A stretch of 64,000 bases of DNA from Flavobacterium sp. N502536 (lineage in GTDB: Bacteria > Bacteroidota > Bacteroidia > Flavobacteriales > Flavobacteriaceae): assembly GCF_025947345.1 (NCBI RefSeq), contig NZ_CP110011.1:4712001-4776000 (forward strand), read 5' to 3'. Under the pieces are notes generated by a model. That model saw nothing but the letters and a program-made list of their open reading frames with translations, searched no databases and was not told the DNA's origin. How positions within the stretch are numbered: position 1 is the first letter of the stretch; each line of letters starts with the position of its first letter. Of the stretch, positions 62,993 to 64,000 are shown piece by piece. Made by a program: the position numbers and the translations under genes.

Positions 62993-63102
62993 GGTAATGG
63001 TTTATTATAAAATTGATATTTTTTCGGGTAGTTTAATCTGTAGTTAACACACGATACAAAAACAGCAGCACCTTTGAATTTAATCTAGCAAAATTAAACA
63101 AA

Positions 63103-63147
63103 TGTAATCGATTGCACAAATATAGTTTTAAATCTTTATATTCCAAA
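63103..63147 (-). promoter_or_regulatory. Promoter and operator of the MFS transporter gene
   Basis: On the minus strand TTTG (63147-63144), 19 bases, TATATTTG (63124-63117), directly followed by TGCAATCGATTACA (63116-63103). It is the best promoter in the window and has the same -7/operator layout as the kduI and GH28 promoters. The start codon lies about 110 bases downstream. Confidence 0.85.
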
Positions 63148-63432
63148 TAAATTATAGAAAAAATTAATTTAAACTCATAATTAAACATATCAATCAAAAA
63201 AAAGAACTCAAAATTACATATTAAACAATATATTTGTTAAAAGCTATTGTGTGAAATTTGTCCGTTTTATGTATCAAAATTGTCCAGAAAACTTTCACTT
63301 TTGATGAATCCCCAGTAATTCTGCAATCTACAAGGCAAAAGTCATTTGTTACATTTTTACCGGAACTAAAATCTGATCTAAAATTTTGCGATTAAAACAC
63401 CCATTCCATTCACTTAAAAATTCAAATAATTC
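63148..63432 (+). promoter_or_regulatory. Upstream region of the esterase gene, with a direct repeat
   Basis: No gene is seen. TTGTCC occurs at 63258-63263 and again at 63280-63285 (22-base period). The spacing of two helical turns is typical of sites for dimeric or tandem-HTH regulators such as AraC-type or HTCS proteins. The regulator is not identified. Confidence 0.4.
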
Positions 63433-64000
63433 ATGAAAAAATTGCCTTTTTTTAAATACTATACCATCAAAGAAGTACTTCTAACGCTATTTTTACTCAC
63501 CATAATGCAGTCTAAATTACACGCACAAGATCAAATCATACCACTGTGGAATACGATTCCAGGAGCTATAAAAGCTTCTAATTATATAGAAAACGAATCT
63601 CTTAAAGACGGAAAAGTGCAAAGCACCAGTTTGGTCAGCATTCCAACTCTGAGTATTTTTTTACCGAAAAATCCTAAACCCAATCAGACTGCTGTTCTTA
63701 TTTTCCCAGGCGGAGGATATCAGCATTTAGCAATAGACAAAGAAGGTACGAAAGTTGCCAACTGGCTGAATCGTTTAGGAATTGCCGCTTTTGTGGTCAA
63801 ATACAGATTGCCCAGTGATCAGATCATGAAAAATAAGAATACCGGGCCATTACAGGATGCGCAGGAAGCTATGCGTTATGTGAGGCAAAATGCAGCCAAA
63901 TACGGCATAGACAGCAACAAAATTGGTGTTATAGGCTTCTCAGCGGGAGGACATTTGGCCTCGACCTTAGCCACTCATTACGACGATGTGACCTATGAAA
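63433..64000 (+). CDS. Alpha/beta-hydrolase esterase, cut by the window edge
   Basis: 189 codons are present before the window ends. A signal peptide (EVLLTLFLLTIMQSKLHAQ, about residues 15-33) is followed by VLIFPGGGYQHLAIDKEG, the oxyanion-hole motif HGGG-like (PGGGY), and the nucleophile elbow GFSAGG with S170. DAQEAMRYVRQNAAKYGID is also typical. It resembles acetylxylan-esterase-like (DLH/BD-FAE) proteins of pectin and xylan PULs, so it may be a further pectin deacetylase. Transcribed away from the MFS gene. The catalytic Asp and His would lie beyond the edge. Confidence 0.85.
   Translation, partial: MKKLPFFKYYTIKEVLLTLFLLTIMQSKLHAQDQIIPLWNTIPGAIKASNYIENESLKDGKVQSTSLVSIPTLSIFLPKNPKPNQTAVLIFPGGGYQHLAIDKEGTKVANWLNRLGIAAFVVKYRLPSDQIMKNKNTGPLQDAQEAMRYVRQNAAKYGIDSNKIGVIGFSAGGHLASTLATHYDDVTYE

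Overview
The window looks like a Flavobacterium (Bacteroidota) chromosome. The DNA is AT-rich, promoters fit the Bacteroidota pattern TTTG-N19-22-TAnnTTTG, and there are two SusC/SusD pairs, a hybrid two-component regulator and a type IX secretion C-terminal domain. Gaps between genes carry the short hairpins and degenerate repeats (CGCAAAGGCGCAAAG-like, CTCGCAGAT-like, ACCATTAAGACATTAAG-like) typical of the genus. No tRNA, rRNA, CRISPR array, transposase or phage gene was seen.

Layout. 1-5.9 kb: a bounded repeat element, two thioredoxin-fold proteins, small membrane or secreted proteins, an HxlR regulator divergent from a DsbA-family protein, and other housekeeping genes. 6.0-29.4 kb: polysaccharide utilisation locus 1 (PUL1), apparently for a glucuronic-acid polymer. 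It holds a DUF4861 protein, a LacI regulator, yhcH-like, SDR fructuronate reductase, uxuA, a secreted parallel beta-helix protein, an HTCS regulator, SusC/SusD, GH88, two GH2 enzymes and a secreted lyase-like jelly-roll protein. 29.5-36.1 kb: ordinary genes (DUF2911, serine hydrolase, YegP-like, XRE regulator, PfkB kinase, small proteins). 36.1-53.0 kb: PUL2 for pectin, with a frameshifted SGNH acetylesterase, two GH28, a PL10-CE8 fusion, two tandem GH105, a second DUF4861 protein, an esterase, SusC/SusD and a LacI regulator. 53.2-63.0 kb: a complete uronate pathway (kduI, kduD, uxaC, kdgK, eda, uxaB, uxaA) and a hexuronate MFS transporter. The window ends inside an alpha/beta hydrolase gene.

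How it works together. PUL2 enzymes should cut pectin to galacturonate and unsaturated galacturonate. UxaC-UxaB-UxaA and KduI-KduD convert these to 2-keto-3-deoxygluconate (KDG), and KdgK and Eda take KDG to pyruvate and glyceraldehyde-3-phosphate. PUL1 supplies the glucuronate-specific steps (fructuronate to mannonate to KDG) but has no isomerase, KDG kinase or aldolase of its own, so it probably relies on the PUL2 catabolic operon. A 14-bp palindrome TGTAATCGATTRCA sits directly after the -7 element of three PUL2-side promoters and is probably the operator of the LacI protein at 51990-53018. PUL1 has a different LacI protein, whose HTH-coding frame lacks any ATG/GTG/TTG start, and a different palindrome, CGTGTGCGCACACG.

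Most informative points: the uncharacterised glucuronate PUL, the three-site operator regulon, the start-less LacI, a one-base frameshift in the acetylesterase, and a 29-residue membrane peptide overlapping its upstream gene by one base.
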